64,000 nt of DNA from Cylindrospermum sp. FACHB-282 (GTDB taxonomy: Bacteria; Cyanobacteriota; Cyanobacteriia; Cyanobacteriales; Nostocaceae), in the NCBI RefSeq assembly GCF_014697195.1, contig NZ_JACJRJ010000027.1, positions 1-64,000 on the forward strand, in the 5' to 3' direction. This document shows, in pieces, positions 36,859 to 45,779 of this stretch. Below the pieces are notes generated by a model, which did not search any database, had not been told where the DNA came from, and was given only the letters and a program-made list of their open reading frames with translations. Made by a program: the position numbers and the translations under genes. Every line of letters begins with the position of its first letter. Positions within the stretch are counted from its first letter, which is position 1.

Positions 36859-36902
36859 ACAAAGACAGGGGAACTTATCTTAGAGGTTTTTTCAATGAAG
36901 AT

Positions 36903-37033
36903 AATCCGCTAATAGGGGTTGAAACTCGCCTCTCCTGTTAAGATAATCCCAATTGGGGATTGAAACTCCCTTCTCCTCTCAAAATCCCCATTGGGAATTG
37001 AAACTCTCCAAATCCCTATTGGGGATTGAAAAC
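36903..37033. repeat. Degenerate CRISPR-like repeat cluster
   Basis: Four copies of a 22-base motif, consensus AATCCC-ATTGGGGATTGAAAC, start at 36903, 36945, 36983 and 37011. The internal dyad AATCCC/GGGATT and the GAAAC end resemble the 3' half of common cyanobacterial CRISPR repeats. The intervals shrink from 42 to 38 to 28 bases, leaving spacers of only about 20, 16 and 6 bases. No cas gene is in the window. It is probably a decayed array or a look-alike minisatellite. Confidence 0.6.
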
Positions 37034-37035
37034 TC

Positions 37036-37311
37036 ATGTTGAACATCACAAATACCAATTTTAGAATTACTCGCAATAACTCCATTTTTGAAAATGAAGC
37101 AATGAGAGAAATTGCTTATAGTATGGATTTATTGATTCCTGGATTGTATTTATGGCTACTAGGGATACATCTTCGGATTGGTGGTGCGGTTCCTGACGAT
37201 CAACCTTACAGATATCCAGGTCAGATACACAGTAAGGCGGGTATAGCTTTAGTATTGCCAGGGTATAAGATATTTACAACTTACCAGGGTACTTATGACC
37301 CCCAGCCTTAA
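37036..37311 (+). CDS. Small hypothetical protein
   Basis: A 91-residue frame beginning 3 bases after the last CRISPR-like repeat. There is one hydrophobic stretch (MDLLIPGLYLWLLGIHLRIG). The rest is polar with several Tyr and Pro. No family is recognised, and no clear Shine-Dalgarno is present because the preceding bases belong to the repeat. It may be a real accessory gene or a chance frame. Confidence 0.45.
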   Translation: MLNITNTNFRITRNNSIFENEAMREIAYSMDLLIPGLYLWLLGIHLRIGGAVPDDQPYRYPGQIHSKAGIALVLPGYKIFTTYQGTYDPQP

Positions 37312-37428
37312 TTTCTGTTCTAGCACAAGGTATTTAAAGTTTACTAGAATTTATTGCCAAAAAGGCAATTTAAGAGATTGTAAGTAAGGTAAGGTACAAG
37401 ATACTTACAAATTACCAGGCGTTATGAC
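37262..37428. repeat. Imperfect 37-base direct repeat flanking two small genes
   Basis: Two copies of a sequence beginning GGTA(T/C)AAGATA(T/C)TTACAA and ending TTATGAC lie at 37262-37299 and 37393-37428. The first overlaps the end of the 91-residue gene; the second includes the start codon of the 75-residue gene. This indicates a local duplication. Confidence 0.75.
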
Positions 37429-37651
37429 TCTGAATAGGCATCAAATACAGGGGCTGCCAGAGTTTAAGTGTACGATTTTAGACTCAAACCAATTTGAGAA
37501 GTTAATGAATGATGCTGGTTATTCTATGTCGGGAACTGCTCCGGCGCAAGGAAACAGGATTAAGGTTTGGTGGGTTCATGATGAATACCCAAGAGTGGAG
37601 TCTATTTACAGTCCTGATAAGAAAAAGGTTATAACTGCCTATCATGTGTAA
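37424..37651 (+). CDS. Small hypothetical protein
   Basis: A 75-residue protein with mixed charge, a central KVWWVHDEYPRVESIY segment and no membrane segment. The composition looks coding. No family is recognised. Its ATG lies at the end of a local direct repeat shared with the end of the preceding gene. It is about 100 bases upstream of tsaC on the same strand. Confidence 0.55.
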   Translation: MTLNRHQIQGLPEFKCTILDSNQFEKLMNDAGYSMSGTAPAQGNRIKVWWVHDEYPRVESIYSPDKKKVITAYHV

Positions 37652-37751
37652 GTGATGGCTATACCCAAAGTTAGGTATCGCAAATTATCTTTGAAAAGAA
37701 AGAAAGGGTAAAACTAAATCTTTATCTTTTACGAATTAAAAATTCTAAATT

Positions 37752-38348
37752 ATGAATGTTTCTTTAGAAGAACTGATAAATAAGGCTAAAGCTGGCTGTT
37801 TAGTGAGTTTTCCTACAGATACTGTTCCCGCACTCGCAGTTTTACCAGAAAAAGCCGAATTAATTTTTATTGCTAAACAGCGTTCTCAGGATAAACCTTT
37901 GATTTTGATGGCTGCTAGTGCTGCTGATTTGTGGCCTTATGTGAAAGGTAGTGATGTGGAGCGTCAGATTTGGGAAGAATTAGTAAGTAAATATTGGCCG
38001 GGAGCGCTGACGTTAGTTTTACCAGCAAGCCATCGCCTGCCAAAGGCGATGAACCCGATTGACTCGACAACAATTGGGATTAGAGTGCCGAATTGTGCGA
38101 TCGCTCAAACTATTTTGGCACAAACGGGGCCTCTAGCCACCACAAGCGCTAATTTATCAGGTCAGCCACCCTTGCAGACAATCGCAGAAATTGAGGCTAC
38201 ATTCCCGGAAGTTCTGACTCTGGAAACAAAAGCACACCAGGGCGAAATAGCAGGAATGGGTCTACCTTCCACCGTTGCCAAATGGACGGGGATGAATTGG
38301 CAAATTTTGCGGCAAGGTGCCATTAAGTTAGATAATTCGGCAAGGTAG
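37752..38348 (+). CDS. tsaC: L-threonylcarbamoyladenylate synthase (TsaC/Sua5/YrdC)
   Basis: The enzyme makes threonylcarbamoyl-AMP from threonine, bicarbonate and ATP for t6A tRNA modification. The YrdC fold is seen in LVSFPTDTVPALAVLPE, LIFIAKQRSQDKPL, YWPGALTLVLPAS, IGIRVPNC and LATTSANLSGQPP. At 198 residues it is the short TsaC form, without the Sua5 C-terminal domain. The TsaD partner is encoded about 7 kb upstream. Confidence 0.95.
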   Translation: MNVSLEELINKAKAGCLVSFPTDTVPALAVLPEKAELIFIAKQRSQDKPLILMAASAADLWPYVKGSDVERQIWEELVSKYWPGALTLVLPASHRLPKAMNPIDSTTIGIRVPNCAIAQTILAQTGPLATTSANLSGQPPLQTIAEIEATFPEVLTLETKAHQGEIAGMGLPSTVAKWTGMNWQILRQGAIKLDNSAR

Positions 38349-38452
38349 CAGCAACGTTTACGCAGCGTCTCTACATGGATGATGGACTAGAAAATCCGGA
38401 ATTTCAGGAAAGCGTATTTGCGGTCAATTAACAAGTTAATAATTGCCAGACT

Positions 38453-39385
38453 ATGAATGTGAGCGACTGGGTATATCTAGGAGCAGGAATAGCATTAGGG
38501 ATGGGTTTTTGTGGGTTATTTGCGCGCTCGGCAAAGGCTACATCTGGCTCATCTTCAGTATTGCTCGAAGAACAACAGCATCTGCCACTACTCTTACAAC
38601 AGGTGAAGCAAACCCAGCTGGCATACGAAATGGCAGCCCAAATGAGCCAGTTTAAAGCGGGTTTTTTGGCAAGGACAACCCATGAATTGCGATCGCCCCT
38701 GAATGGTCTGATTGGCTTGCACCAGTTAATTTTGTCGGATTTGTGTGAAGATCCGGCTGAAGAGCGAGAATTTATTGCTCAAGCTCATGAGCGGGCGCTG
38801 AAATTACTGAAGCTGATTGATGAAATTCTCAGCATTGCCAGAACAGAACATGGGAACAGCAAATTAGATATTCAACCCCTAGCATTAGCTGAAGTGCTAC
38901 AGGAAGTTGATAAATTAACTTATATGCTGGCAGCAAATCGCAATTTTCCCTTTCTCGTTTTACCCCCCGCTCCCGAAACTTATGTTTTGGCAGATCCTCG
39001 TTGGCTACGCCAAGTATTGGTAAATTTAGTAGACACAGCTATTTCTCAGATGGAGTTCGGCAGCCTCTGCCTTTCCAGTAGAGTTGCACCGACAAATAAT
39101 TTTGTCTACATTTGGTTGGATGTGCCCACTCATGCTGTGCCCTGGAGTGAGCCGATAGATTTAATCAAATCTGAAGACAAGCCTGTAGAGGAGAATGTAG
39201 GTTTATCTCCAGGAATGAAGCTATTACTCAATCAAACCTTAATGGAAGTGATGGGAGGAAAACTGGAAATCCTGCTTTCTCCCACAGACAAGGAAGCAAA
39301 GGAGCAGCTTACTAGGCTACAAGTTTCTATCCCCCTAGTGATTCCTGAAGCTGAATTTCCCCAGTTGGCAGAGAACCCAAGTTAG
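38453..39385 (+). CDS. Histidine-kinase-like protein with degenerate ATPase domain
   Basis: A 310-residue protein with one N-terminal membrane segment (VYLGAGIALGMGFCGLFA), a coiled linker, and a HisKA dimerisation domain with the phospho-acceptor His77 in TTHELRSPLNGLIG. The ATPase part is poor: the N box reads VNLVDTAIS instead of N...N, the G1 DxGxG motif is absent (LDVPTHAVPW in its place), and only a G2-like LNQTLMEVMGGKLEI remains. It may be phosphorylated by another kinase or act as a scaffold. Its 3' end overlaps the convergent acetyltransferase gene by 59 bases. Confidence 0.85.
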   Translation: MNVSDWVYLGAGIALGMGFCGLFARSAKATSGSSSVLLEEQQHLPLLLQQVKQTQLAYEMAAQMSQFKAGFLARTTHELRSPLNGLIGLHQLILSDLCEDPAEEREFIAQAHERALKLLKLIDEILSIARTEHGNSKLDIQPLALAEVLQEVDKLTYMLAANRNFPFLVLPPAPETYVLADPRWLRQVLVNLVDTAISQMEFGSLCLSSRVAPTNNFVYIWLDVPTHAVPWSEPIDLIKSEDKPVEENVGLSPGMKLLLNQTLMEVMGGKLEILLSPTDKEAKEQLTRLQVSIPLVIPEAEFPQLAENPS

Positions 39386-39794
39386 TTTGGTTGTGTAGCA
39401 CCATTGTGGTGGTGGTATTGGACTGGAAACCAATTTTTTCGTAGAACTCCTGTTGGTGAGTGGTCATCAGGTAAACGCGCTCAACCTGCATCCGGGGATG
39501 GCTGAGAACAGTTTCTACTAATTTGATTCCCAGCCCATTACCACGATATTCTGGGTGAATGACAACATCCCAAATTGTGGCGCGATAGATGCCATCGGAA
39601 GTGGCCCTAGCAAAGCCAATGAGTTTTTCTCCATCCCAAATGCAAATTACTGGATCGCTGTTGGCAATGGCTATGGCCAAATCCTCAATACTACGCCCTT
39701 TTGCCCAAAAAGCTGAAATATTTAGTAGCTCCTGGAGTTGGTGCAGGTCAATTTCGGCATGACGGTCGCTAAATTGAATCTGAGGAAAGTTCAT
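39327..39794 (-). CDS. GNAT-family N-acetyltransferase
   Basis: A 155-residue GNAT protein with [20 protein letters not shown], the acetyl-CoA loop PEYRGNGLGIKLVE and the C-terminal VYLMTTHQQEFYEKIGF. It shares the FARATSD..ATIWDVV block with the acetyltransferase at about 33.7 kb and is therefore a paralogue of the Ycf52-like type. The substrate is unknown. The ATG (MNFPQIQF) is preferred to an upstream TTG. It overlaps the end of the kinase-like gene on the other strand. Confidence 0.9.
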   Translation of the reverse strand: MNFPQIQFSDRHAEIDLHQLQELLNISAFWAKGRSIEDLAIAIANSDPVICIWDGEKLIGFARATSDGIYRATIWDVVIHPEYRGNGLGIKLVETVLSHPRMQVERVYLMTTHQQEFYEKIGFQSNTTTTMVLHNQTNLGSLPTGEIQLQESLGG

Positions 39795-39895
39795 TATGTA
39801 GACACCCAATTTTGGCAGGATCTTGGCTATTGTTTAGTCATATTTTGCTAGAAAGTACTGAAAACGTATATCTATATGCAACTATTTGCTTGCTT

Positions 39896-40312
39896 TTAAT
39901 GACAAACCCATTTCCACAGAGGATGACTTGGCCCCTGCTGACGTATCCGATAAACTTGTTGTTCTAAACGTTGTTTTTCCTGTTTTGGTAGTCCCTGAAG
40001 GATATTCCGGCTTTGCCAAATTAACACCGCTAAGGTCATACCGATACAAAAGGCTAGACCTAGGGTAGCTAGTGGATGGAATACAAGTCCATATCGCACT
40101 GCTACCCAGGTAAAGTATTGTTGCCATAAAGCAATTTCTGTACGTATCTCCCACAGGCAAAGAGGGGCAATGGTGACCCACAAACAACCAACAAACAACC
40201 ACCTGCCGTAGATTGTCAGTTGGTGTAGCCTTTGCACTTGTTGAGCAAAAGATTGGTCAGAGTTCTCAAGGTCTAGTTGATTAATTGGTGGTTCTTCGTC
40301 GGATTGAGCCAT
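39896..40312 (-). CDS. Conserved membrane protein of unknown function
   Basis: A 138-residue protein with an acidic N terminus, two membrane helices (WLFVGCLWVTIAPLCLW and LATLGLAFCIGMTLAVLIW) and a basic, Gln-rich C-terminal tail (KQEKQRLEQQVYRIRQQG). I recognise no characterised family. It lies 55 bases downstream of secF on the same strand and may belong to the secD-secF transcript. Confidence 0.75.
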   Translation of the reverse strand: MAQSDEEPPINQLDLENSDQSFAQQVQRLHQLTIYGRWLFVGCLWVTIAPLCLWEIRTEIALWQQYFTWVAVRYGLVFHPLATLGLAFCIGMTLAVLIWQSRNILQGLPKQEKQRLEQQVYRIRQQGPSHPLWKWVCH

Positions 40313-40367
40313 AGGGGAATAAACAAAATTTAAAATGCTTTAACCCAATTGTGAACTAGTCCCAAGG

Positions 40368-41351
40368 TTAACTATCCTGGGAACTGGCACTGGTATCAAT
40401 TGACTCAGCTGGGGATTGGACTGTGCGCTCTCGCCACCAAGTTAGGAGGGTACTGGCGACAAATATGCTGGAGTAAGCTCCCACTGTAAAGCCAATAATT
40501 AAAGCTAAGGCAAAGTTTTTTAGTGTTTCTCCTCCAAACAAAAAGATGGCAAATAATGACAGCAACGTGGTAAAAGTCGTGTTGATTGACCGTCCTAAGG
40601 TTTGGTTGACGGCATCATCTACAATGTCAGCAATCTGGCGGTGGGGATTTGTTTGCAGCGTTTCCCGAATGCGATCGTAAATTACCACCGTATCGTTTAC
40701 CGAGAAGCCTGTAATCGTTAGTAGGGCGACGATGAAGAGGCTATCCACTTCAGTGCCTAGTACCAAACCGAAAATTGAGAATATCCCTGCCGTGATTAAA
40801 ACATCATGAAGTAGAGCAACGATCGCAAATACGGCATAGTCCAATTGGAAGCGGAAGCTCAAGTAAATAATGATGCCGGCAAAGGAAACAATCAGGGCGA
40901 TGATCCCAGATGTCAACAACTCTCGCCCTAGAGTGGGGCCAACGCTATCAAATTGGTTTTTTTGCTGATCAAAAGTGCCAATTTTTTCGCTTAAGGCATT
41001 TTGCAACTTGCTACGTTGCTCGCGATCTAAGGTTTTTGTCCGAATTGATATTCCATTTTCGGCACGTGTATTTTTGTCAGCAACAATTTGGATGCTGCTA
41101 TCGCCCAAACCCTGTTCTTTAGCTACTTCCCGGACGACATTGATATCAATTGGCTTGTCGCAGTTACCCGGTTTAGTGCAATCCCGTTCAAACTGTAATC
41201 TTGTACCACCAACGAAATCCAAACTAGGACGTAGAGGGGCGCGAATGTTGGGGTTTTGCCAAGAAATCACCATTGAGATGATTCCAGCAAGAATAATGGC
41301 AGAAGAAATAGTCCACCATAGCGATCGCGATTTGTTAATACTCAGTTTCAT
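40368..41351 (-). CDS. secF: Protein translocase subunit SecF
   Basis: SecF works with SecD and the proton-motive force to pull exported proteins through SecYEG. The 327-residue protein has six membrane segments, the periplasmic part with [11 protein letters not shown], and the signature [17 protein letters not shown] plus [19 protein letters not shown]. It overlaps secD by 4 bases (ATGA), so translation is coupled. Confidence 0.97.
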   Translation of the reverse strand: MKLSINKSRSLWWTISSAIILAGIISMVISWQNPNIRAPLRPSLDFVGGTRLQFERDCTKPGNCDKPIDINVVREVAKEQGLGDSSIQIVADKNTRAENGISIRTKTLDREQRSKLQNALSEKIGTFDQQKNQFDSVGPTLGRELLTSGIIALIVSFAGIIIYLSFRFQLDYAVFAIVALLHDVLITAGIFSIFGLVLGTEVDSLFIVALLTITGFSVNDTVVIYDRIRETLQTNPHRQIADIVDDAVNQTLGRSINTTFTTLLSLFAIFLFGGETLKNFALALIIGFTVGAYSSIFVASTLLTWWRERTVQSPAESIDTSASSQDS

Positions 41352-42760
41352 CTAGCTACCTCTGCCTTATTTGATACTGGCAGGTTCGGACAGAAAAGTT
41401 CTGGTTTCCGCAATGCAGGAATTGTAATTGCCAAAAACATGAAGGTGCGACTACAGGTAATGGCAGTAAACATACTCACTGCTACCCCTAAAGCCAAAGT
41501 TAGGGCAAAGCCTTTTACCAAACCAGCCCCCAGCCAAAATAGTGCAGCACAGGCAATGACTGTGGTAACGTTGCCGTCTAAAATACTGGAAAAGGCCCGG
41601 TAAAAGCCAGATTCGACAGAACGATATAGGGTTTTGCCTGCCTGCAATTCTTCCCTCGTCCGTTCAAAAATTAGCACGTTGGCATCAACTGCCATGCCAA
41701 TACTGAGGATAAAACCGGCAATTCCCGGCAATGTTAGGGTGACACCCAACAAAGCAAAGGTAGCCCAGGTAAGCAGGGAATAGATTAATAGTGATATATC
41801 CGCAATTAGCCCTGGTAATCTATAGTACACCACCATAAATATTAAGACTAAAGTCAGACCACCGATTCCAGCATAGATACTGCTAGTGATGCTGTCTTTA
41901 CCCAAGGTTGCGCCAACAGTGCGGATTTCGGCAATTTCTACGGGTACGGGTAATGCACCACCGCGCAACTGCACGCCTAAGTCATTGGCTTCTTGGGCTT
42001 TGAAAGTACCCTGAATCACGGCTGAACCGCCAGTAATACCAGTGGCTGCGTGTTCTGGTCCGACTACAGGAGCGCTAATTAGTTCGTTATCGAGAAAAAT
42101 GCCGATGCTGCGTCCAGTACCAGCAAGCTTTTTCGTTAGTTCGGCAAACAGTTCACCACCCTTTTGATTGAAGCGAATGGCAACATTCCAATTGTTACCT
42201 TGAGTGGGTTCGCCATAGGCATCTTGAAGGTATTTGCCAATTAGCGGTGGGTTGGTGCTTTCAAACAAGTCGGCGATCGCCTGATTATTATTCTGCAAGG
42301 CAGCTTGATTTTTAGCAATTGCTTCTTTGTCCTTGCTCTTTCTCAACTCTTGTTGCTTTGCTTTTAGTTCTGATTGAGATACTTTTAAAGCAAATATTTG
42401 AGTTTCTGTACCAGGTTTTTGGGTGCGAAATTCTAACTGCGCTGTACCCCCTAGTACCCGTTCTGCTTGCTCTGGGTCGTTTACCCCTGGTAACTGCACT
42501 AGAATCTTGTCTGTACCCACAGTTTGGATTACTGGTTCGGAAACGCCGAGACCGTTAATTCGACCTTCGACTACTTTTTTCACGCCTTCCAATTCTCGTT
42601 CGGTGATTTGCGGTATCTCCGCTGTTGGTTTCACCTGAATTGTAAGCTGTGATCCTCCCCGCAAGTCCAGTCCCAGGGGTATGGGAATTGTGGCAATCAC
42701 CGCAATGGCGGCAATTACCAACACTAAAATCAAAACCAATAGCGATCGCTGTCTCTGCAT
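41348..42760 (-). CDS. secD: Protein translocase subunit SecD
   Basis: The 470-residue SecD protein has an N-terminal membrane helix ([20 protein letters not shown]), the [12 protein letters not shown] motif, the large periplasmic region, and C-terminal helices with [18 protein letters not shown] and a later [17 protein letters not shown] Gln/Lys-rich coiled insert (about residues 125-165) is present. The ATG (MQRQRS) is preferred over a TTG seven codons earlier. It is first of a secD-secF operon. Confidence 0.97.
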   Translation of the reverse strand: MQRQRSLLVLILVLVIAAIAVIATIPIPLGLDLRGGSQLTIQVKPTAEIPQITERELEGVKKVVEGRINGLGVSEPVIQTVGTDKILVQLPGVNDPEQAERVLGGTAQLEFRTQKPGTETQIFALKVSQSELKAKQQELRKSKDKEAIAKNQAALQNNNQAIADLFESTNPPLIGKYLQDAYGEPTQGNNWNVAIRFNQKGGELFAELTKKLAGTGRSIGIFLDNELISAPVVGPEHAATGITGGSAVIQGTFKAQEANDLGVQLRGGALPVPVEIAEIRTVGATLGKDSITSSIYAGIGGLTLVLIFMVVYYRLPGLIADISLLIYSLLTWATFALLGVTLTLPGIAGFILSIGMAVDANVLIFERTREELQAGKTLYRSVESGFYRAFSSILDGNVTTVIACAALFWLGAGLVKGFALTLALGVAVSMFTAITCSRTFMFLAITIPALRKPELFCPNLPVSNKAEVAR

Positions 42761-42813
42761 ACCATAACTCGCAACTGACAAAGGTTATGATAGCGTTCTT
42801 TCACAGCGTTATG

Positions 42814-42841
42814 AGTAATCAGTAATCAGTAATCGGTAATC
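42814..42841. repeat. Heptamer tandem repeat (AGTAATC x3, GGTAATC)
   Basis: Four tandem 7-mers lie in the gap between pdhB and secD, with further degenerate GGTAATCG copies after them. This belongs to the same class of short tandem repeats as at 9774, 20776 and 59184. Confidence 0.85.
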
Positions 42842-42900
42842 GGGAAAAAGGTAATCGTTTTTTCTCTTCCCCTTTTTCCCAATTACCTGTTACCTATTAC

Positions 42901-43884
42901 CTAAACTCGCAAAGCTACCATTTTTTCCACTGCTTCGACAATTTGCTCTGGTTGGACAATGGTTAGTCGCTCCAGATTACCGTTGTAAGGTGTGGGGATG
43001 TCTTGGGAAGAAAGCCGTAGCACTGGTGCATCCAGTTCATCAAATAGGCGATCGTTAATTGAGGCGGTTAATTCTGCACCAATACCCCCGGTTCTCATGC
43101 ATTCTTCCACAATAATCACGCGATGGGTTTTGCGGATCGATGTACCGATGGTATCGAAATCCAGAGGCTTGAGGGAGATCAAGTCAATTACTTCTGGGTC
43201 AAAACCTTGTTTTTCCAAAGTTTTTACGGCTTGCAGCACATGATGGCGCATCCGGGAATAAGTGAGAATTGTCACATCTTTGCCGCGACGCACCACTTCG
43301 GCTTTATCCAGAGGTACTAAATATTCTGTTTCTGGTAGGTCTTCTTTTAAGTTGTAAAGCAGCACGTGCTCAAAAAACAGCACTGGGTTATCATCGCGGA
43401 TAGCAGATTTTAAAAGTCCTTTGGCGTTGTAAGGTGTGGAGCAGGTGACAATTTTTAACCCAGGAACGGCTTGGAAATATGCTTCAAGCCGCTGGGAATG
43501 TTCAGCCCCTAATTGCCGTCCCACACCTCCAGGTCCGCGAATCACCATTGGAATTTTAAAGTTACCGCCGGAAGTATAGCGCAGCATCCCGGCATTGTTG
43601 GATATTTGGTTGAAAGCTAGCAGCAAAAAGCCCATGTTCATGCCTTCGATGATCGGTCTTAACCCAGTCATGGCTGCTCCTACAGCCATGCCAGTAAAGC
43701 TGTTTTCGGCAATCGGGGTGTCTAGAACTCGCAGATCACCATACTTTTTGCATAGGTCTTTGGTAACTTTATAGGAACCGCCATAGTGTCCTACGTCTTC
43801 ACCGAGAACAAATACGCTGGAGTCACGGGCCATTTCTTCATCAATGGCTTCCCGCAGAGCGTTGAAAAATAGTGTTTCCGCCAT
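42901..43884 (-). CDS. pdhB: Pyruvate dehydrogenase E1 component, beta subunit
   Basis: PdhB pairs with the alpha subunit in the thiamine-diphosphate decarboxylase that makes acetyl-CoA from pyruvate. The 327-residue protein begins [20 protein letters not shown] and shows [40 protein letters not shown] and the C-terminal [17 protein letters not shown]. The length is typical. The alpha subunit is not in this window, as usual in cyanobacteria, where the genes are dispersed. Confidence 0.96.
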   Translation of the reverse strand: MAETLFFNALREAIDEEMARDSSVFVLGEDVGHYGGSYKVTKDLCKKYGDLRVLDTPIAENSFTGMAVGAAMTGLRPIIEGMNMGFLLLAFNQISNNAGMLRYTSGGNFKIPMVIRGPGGVGRQLGAEHSQRLEAYFQAVPGLKIVTCSTPYNAKGLLKSAIRDDNPVLFFEHVLLYNLKEDLPETEYLVPLDKAEVVRRGKDVTILTYSRMRHHVLQAVKTLEKQGFDPEVIDLISLKPLDFDTIGTSIRKTHRVIIVEECMRTGGIGAELTASINDRLFDELDAPVLRLSSQDIPTPYNGNLERLTIVQPEQIVEAVEKMVALRV

Positions 43885-44053
43885 TTAGACCTTTAGTTGC
43901 GATTATTGTTTTAGAATCTTATCGTGCTACCGTGGCCAATACCGTGAGCGATCGCACTAGTTAGAGATTGATTTTTTGCCAGATGCTGCTCCCAAAGCCA
44001 AGGTAGAACAGTACAAGATCATCAAGATTCTACTTTTGATTAACTTTCTAACT

Positions 44054-44344
44054 TTAACTGCACACTGGCGAATCAGTCACCTGATGTAACTGATTGTCTG
44101 GAAAGCGTTTTGGCCTCCCTGGTTTACGTTTATGTCGCTGATTAATAGATTTTTCACTGGCGGCTGCTAACTCTTCAGGTGTACATTTGAATAGCCGCAA
44201 AGCATCTAAATATTTTTTTGGTGTCATCGTGGGTTCAGTACGCCCAGCTTCCCAGTTGCGAACGCTGGTTTCACTGATTGCAAGCCTGAAGGCAACCTCT
44301 GTACGGCTAAGTCCCGCATGCTCTCTCAGGACTTGCATATCCAT
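44054..44344 (-). CDS. XRE-family regulator with AT-hook-like tail
   Basis: A 96-residue protein. Residues 1-60 form a Cro/CI-type helix-turn-helix (LREHAGLSRTEVAFRLAISE, TSVRNWEAGRTEP). The tail contains KRKPGRPKRFPDN, in which PGRPKR resembles an AT-hook minor-groove contact. Such a mix would be unusual for a protein this small. It probably represses nearby genes or itself. It lies between pdhB and a pair of smaller XRE genes on the same strand. Confidence 0.8.
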   Translation of the reverse strand: MDMQVLREHAGLSRTEVAFRLAISETSVRNWEAGRTEPTMTPKKYLDALRLFKCTPEELAAASEKSINQRHKRKPGRPKRFPDNQLHQVTDSPVCS

Positions 44345-44561
44345 ATGCGACGCTCCCTGTGAAAATTTAGAGTCTGTTTATTAAATCGATTGACATAAAA
44401 ATGCCAATTGAAGACAATTTATTAACCATATATTCTTTTATAAGCGATCGCTGCCACCTCTGGCAAACAAGACAGTACCTTTTTCTGTAGTCTTCAATAC
44501 AGTTTTTTGATAAAAAGGTCAAATATCCAAAGGATTTGTGCAACTAGCCGCAACTTTTCCC

Positions 44562-44774
44562 CTACTCCTGCACAATTTCGTATAAGTCTTCCATTAAAAC
44601 GTCAAATGTCCGGGCCAATTTGTGAAGAGATGTTACATCCACAGTCGCCAAGCCAGGAGACTTGGCGTAATTCTTGAGCGTGGTATATGCAATTCCTGAA
44701 CGGTCAGAAACTTCTTTCAGTGTCCAGCCCTTCTCTGCCGCAAATTCTTTAATCCGCAACCTCACCAAACCCAT
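44562..44774 (-). CDS. Small XRE-family regulator, copy A
   Basis: A 70-residue helix-turn-helix protein (FAAEKGWTLKEVSDRSGIAY, TTLKNYAKSP). It is about three quarters identical to the next gene, and both end LARTFDVL/NVL.EDLYEIVQ. The pair is a recent tandem duplication. The length fits a single DNA-binding domain with no sensor part, as in plasmid or phage control proteins and antitoxins. Confidence 0.85.
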   Translation of the reverse strand: MGLVRLRIKEFAAEKGWTLKEVSDRSGIAYTTLKNYAKSPGLATVDVTSLHKLARTFDVLMEDLYEIVQE

Positions 44775-44836
44775 TATTTTTCACCTGTTTCGGAATCAAC
44801 TGCTGCGAACCCATATCAATACTCTAATTCGCTTTA

Positions 44837-45049
44837 TCAATCCTGTACTATCTCGTACAAATCTTCTATCAGAACGTTGAAGGTTCGCGCTAGTTTGTGC
44901 AAGGCTGTGACGTCAACAGTGGCTAAACCGGGAGAACGCGCATAAACTTTGAGCGCACTGTAGCCTACTCCAGAACGTTCAGCAACTTCTTTTAATGTCC
45001 AGCCGTTTTCAGCGGCGAACTCTCGAATTCGCAACCTTACCAAACCCAT
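44837..45049 (-). CDS. Small XRE-family regulator, copy B
   Basis: The 70-residue paralogue of the gene 62 bases downstream, starting MGLVRLRIREFAAENGWTLK. The ATG is chosen because it aligns with copy A; a TTG three codons earlier is less likely. Differences cluster in and after the recognition helix (GVGYSALKVYARSP versus GIAYTTLKNYAKSP), so the two may bind different operators. It is divergent from the gene at 45301 across a region with 26-bp repeats. Confidence 0.85.
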   Translation of the reverse strand: MGLVRLRIREFAAENGWTLKEVAERSGVGYSALKVYARSPGLATVDVTALHKLARTFNVLIEDLYEIVQD

Positions 45050-45204
45050 ACTTGACAACAGATATATATATATCCTTTAATATTTACATAGAGATAAAAA
45101 GCGATCGCTCCGAGTCTCGCAAACGAAAGAGCGACCGACAATTTAAAACAAATTCCCAAAAGCTGGGAGTTATTGACCCAGAAGATGGAAACACTCCAAT
45201 AGAT

Positions 45205-45300
45205 ATATCGAGGTCATCTACCCAATAGAAATATCGAAGCTATCTACCCAATATCAATATCGAGGCTATCTACCCAACATCAATATCGAGGTCATCTACC
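45205..45300. repeat. 26-bp tandem repeats directly before a start codon
   Basis: Three full units and one partial unit (18 bases) with the form ATATCGAGGTCATCTACCCA plus 6 bases start at 45205, 45231, 45257 and 45283. Three of the four units contain GAGG; in the last one this GAGG lies 9 bases before the ATG at 45301 and is its apparent Shine-Dalgarno. The sequence just before the first unit (CCAATAGAT) looks like the end of another unit. Confidence 0.9.
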
Positions 45301-45777
45301 ATGATAACAATTGAACGAGCAGAATCGAACTACGTCAATCCTTTAGTCCGCTTTGTCACCGAAGATGCGATCGCGCTCCTCCTCAATATACCAGTTACCG
45401 AAATCAAAGAAATCCGCTGCTGGCCGAATGTAATATTGGTAATCGCCGAACATCTTGTCAGATTTGTCAGTTACGCCGATTTACCGCCAATTTTAGAAGC
45501 AGCACCCCCCACAAATCAAGATATACTGACTTGGCGCAAACGTTGGCGCAAGCAAAAGACGTACAAAGCGCCAGAGTTCTGGAAAGAATTTTATAGCCAA
45601 AAATTTCGCCAAGCCACTAGCTCTGCACAATTGTACGCTTGGGGACGACTCATCAACATCCTGAAATTTGCTTTTTCTCATGAACGCCTAGAATACCTGC
45701 GAAATGTTTTTCGCACCTGTCGGACTCTTCTTACTTCCTCCGTCAGTCATTTGACGAACAGCCAAATTTTGGCATGA
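45301..45777 (+). CDS. Hypothetical protein of the accessory island
   Basis: A 158-residue soluble protein. The N-terminal half (DAIALLLNIPVTEIKEIRCW, VILVIAEHLVRFVSYADLPP) looks like a small alpha/beta domain. The C-terminal half is strongly basic (TWRKRWRKQKTYKAPEFWK) and helical, suggesting nucleic-acid contact. No family is recognised. Its ribosome site is supplied by the last 26-bp repeat. The divergent small XRE gene is a plausible regulator. A composite hairpin follows its stop codon. Confidence 0.72.
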   Translation: MITIERAESNYVNPLVRFVTEDAIALLLNIPVTEIKEIRCWPNVILVIAEHLVRFVSYADLPPILEAAPPTNQDILTWRKRWRKQKTYKAPEFWKEFYSQKFRQATSSAQLYAWGRLINILKFAFSHERLEYLRNVFRTCRTLLTSSVSHLTNSQILA

Positions 45778-45779
45778 GA

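Noticed and set aside
36903-37033. Functional CRISPR array
   Set aside because: Spacers are too short and uneven, units are only 22 bases, and no cas genes are in the window; listed as a degenerate repeat instead.
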